A DNA stretch of 6,708 nt from an uncultured bacterium (GTDB lineage Bacteria > Hydrogenedentota > Hydrogenedentia > Hydrogenedentales > JAEUWI01), in contig CALAXS010000132.1 of the NCBI GenBank assembly GCA_937895305.1, forward strand, positions 1 to 6,708. Reading direction: 5' to 3'. This document shows, piece by piece, positions 5,867 through 6,708 of the stretch. The position numbers and the translations under genes were made by a program. Every line of letters begins with the position of its first letter. Position 1 is the stretch's first letter. Below the pieces are notes generated by a model. That model was given only the letters and a program-made list of their open reading frames with translations. It was not told the origin of the DNA and made no database searches.

Positions 5867-6640
5867 TTAGTTTGCTGCGCCAGCTTTAATAATAGCTGCG
5901 AAGCTTTCGGCCTGGAGTGCAGCCCCGCCAACGAGGAATCCGTCCACGTCAGGATTCTGAATAAGTTCACCCGCGTTATCGGGCTTAACGCTACCACCGT
6001 ATTGGATACGGACCGCATCTGCTACAGCATCACCGAAAGTATCGCGCACTACGCCACGTACAAAAGCATGGGCTTCCTGTGCCTGCTCTACCGTAGCGGT
6101 CACCCCGGTGCCAATGGCCCAGACAGGTTCATAAGCGATGACGATGCTTTTAAATTCTTCGTCTGTACGGCCCTGGAGACCTTCGACCAACTGGGTGCGG
6201 AGGACGTCGTTCATTTGACCCCCTTCGCGCTGTTCGAGTGTTTCGCCGATGCAGAACATAACCTTGAGTCCGTTCGCCAGTGCGAAGGCACATTTTTCAT
6301 TGAGGAGCGCGTTGCTTTCCTTGAAGTACTCGCGGCGTTCGCTGTGACCGATGATGGTCCACTGGCATCCTGCGTCTTTAATCATGTGGGGGGAAATTTC
6401 ACCAGTGTACGCGCCGCTTTCTTTGGTATAGCAGTTCTGGGCACCCACTTCGACGTTGGAACCTTTAGCGGCATCAGCGGTAGCACTGAGTGCGGTAAAT
6501 ACCGGGCAGACAATAATTTTCACACCGGACACGCCTGAAACAAGCGGTACCAACTCAGATGTGGTTGCTGCTGCTTCGGCAATAAATTTGTTCATTTTCC
6601 AGTTACCCGCAATTACGGGCGTGCGTTGTACGTCGGCCAT
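5867..6640 (-). CDS. tpiA: Triosephosphate isomerase
   Basis: A 257-residue cytoplasmic TIM-barrel enzyme that interconverts dihydroxyacetone phosphate and glyceraldehyde 3-phosphate in glycolysis and gluconeogenesis. The complete family signature is present: N13 and K15 in AGNWKMNK, H99 in IIGHSERR as the electrophile, E171 in AYEPVWAIGTG as the catalytic base with loop 6 (174-179) closing over the substrate, and the phosphate-binding turns YGGSVKPDN (214-222) and FLVGGAAL (235-242). The chosen ATG gives the usual short N terminus before the first strand; AGGA lies only 4 bases upstream of it, a tight spacing. secG follows after 47 bases and very likely shares the transcript. The 68 bases between this gene and the window edge do not show the usual end of pgk, its frequent upstream neighbour. 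Confidence 0.97.
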   Translation of the reverse strand: MADVQRTPVIAGNWKMNKFIAEAAATTSELVPLVSGVSGVKIIVCPVFTALSATADAAKGSNVEVGAQNCYTKESGAYTGEISPHMIKDAGCQWTIIGHSERREYFKESNALLNEKCAFALANGLKVMFCIGETLEQREGGQMNDVLRTQLVEGLQGRTDEEFKSIVIAYEPVWAIGTGVTATVEQAQEAHAFVRGVVRDTFGDAVADAVRIQYGGSVKPDNAGELIQNPDVDGFLVGGAALQAESFAAIIKAGAAN

Positions 6641-6708
6641 GATATCCTATATCCAATTCGTTAAGGTACTTAGCAGGGAATGTGCTGCCTGTAAAAGGCG
6701 GACACAAG

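Noticed and set aside
6641..6708. End of pgk upstream of tpiA
   Set aside because: Reading the 68 bases on the minus strand, the frame that stops before tpiA ends in AFYRQHIPC, which is unlike a phosphoglycerate kinase C terminus. Whether pgk lies further out cannot be seen.
1..6708. An undescribed multi-gene system
   Set aside because: Five of the six genes are well-known housekeeping genes with intact active sites, and the sixth is a single secreted hydrolase of a large known family. Nothing links them into a new system.

Overview
The window looks like chromosomal DNA from a Gram-negative bacterium of moderately high GC content. The support is an exported SGNH esterase, a peptidoglycan gene (murA), a SecG of the two-helix bacterial type, and intergenic DNA full of short palindromic repeats like those scattered through many Gram-negative genomes. 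I cannot fix the phylum. The SGNH protein resembles secreted esterases common in Planctomycetes, Verrucomicrobia and related candidate phyla, but that is an impression and not a placement.

Layout: positions 1-552 hold no credible gene. They are a repeat island made of two intermingled short repeat families, and a roughly 125-base composite unit is present twice with a 165-168 base offset. One gene runs rightward (571-1311), a secreted SGNH/GDSL hydrolase with its own ribosome binding site and a possible promoter. A second repeat-rich gap (1312-1543) carries two hairpins with the same core, another copy of a short repeat family, and an inverted repeat. Everything from 1544 to 6640 is on the minus strand and is housekeeping. 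Read in its own direction it is tpiA, secG, a strong intrinsic terminator, murA, hisD, hisC.

Function: tpiA (glycolysis) and secG (protein export) look like one transcription unit that ends at the terminator at 5211-5243. murA, hisD and hisC form a tightly packed second unit (10-base gap, then a 4-base ATGA overlap). It joins the first committed step of peptidoglycan synthesis to two steps of histidine synthesis. In Pseudomonas the corresponding order is murA-hisG-hisD-hisC; here hisG is not between murA and hisD. The his unit ends convergently against the SGNH gene across the repeat-rich gap.

All five minus-strand genes appear intact with their catalytic residues. I see no CRISPR array, tRNA, rRNA, transposase, phage gene or defence system, and no evidence of an undescribed multi-gene system. 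The points most worth a second look are the composite repeat array, the repeat-bracketed SGNH gene, the long acidic repeat tail on SecG, the his operon without hisG, and the very short space between the terminator and murA.
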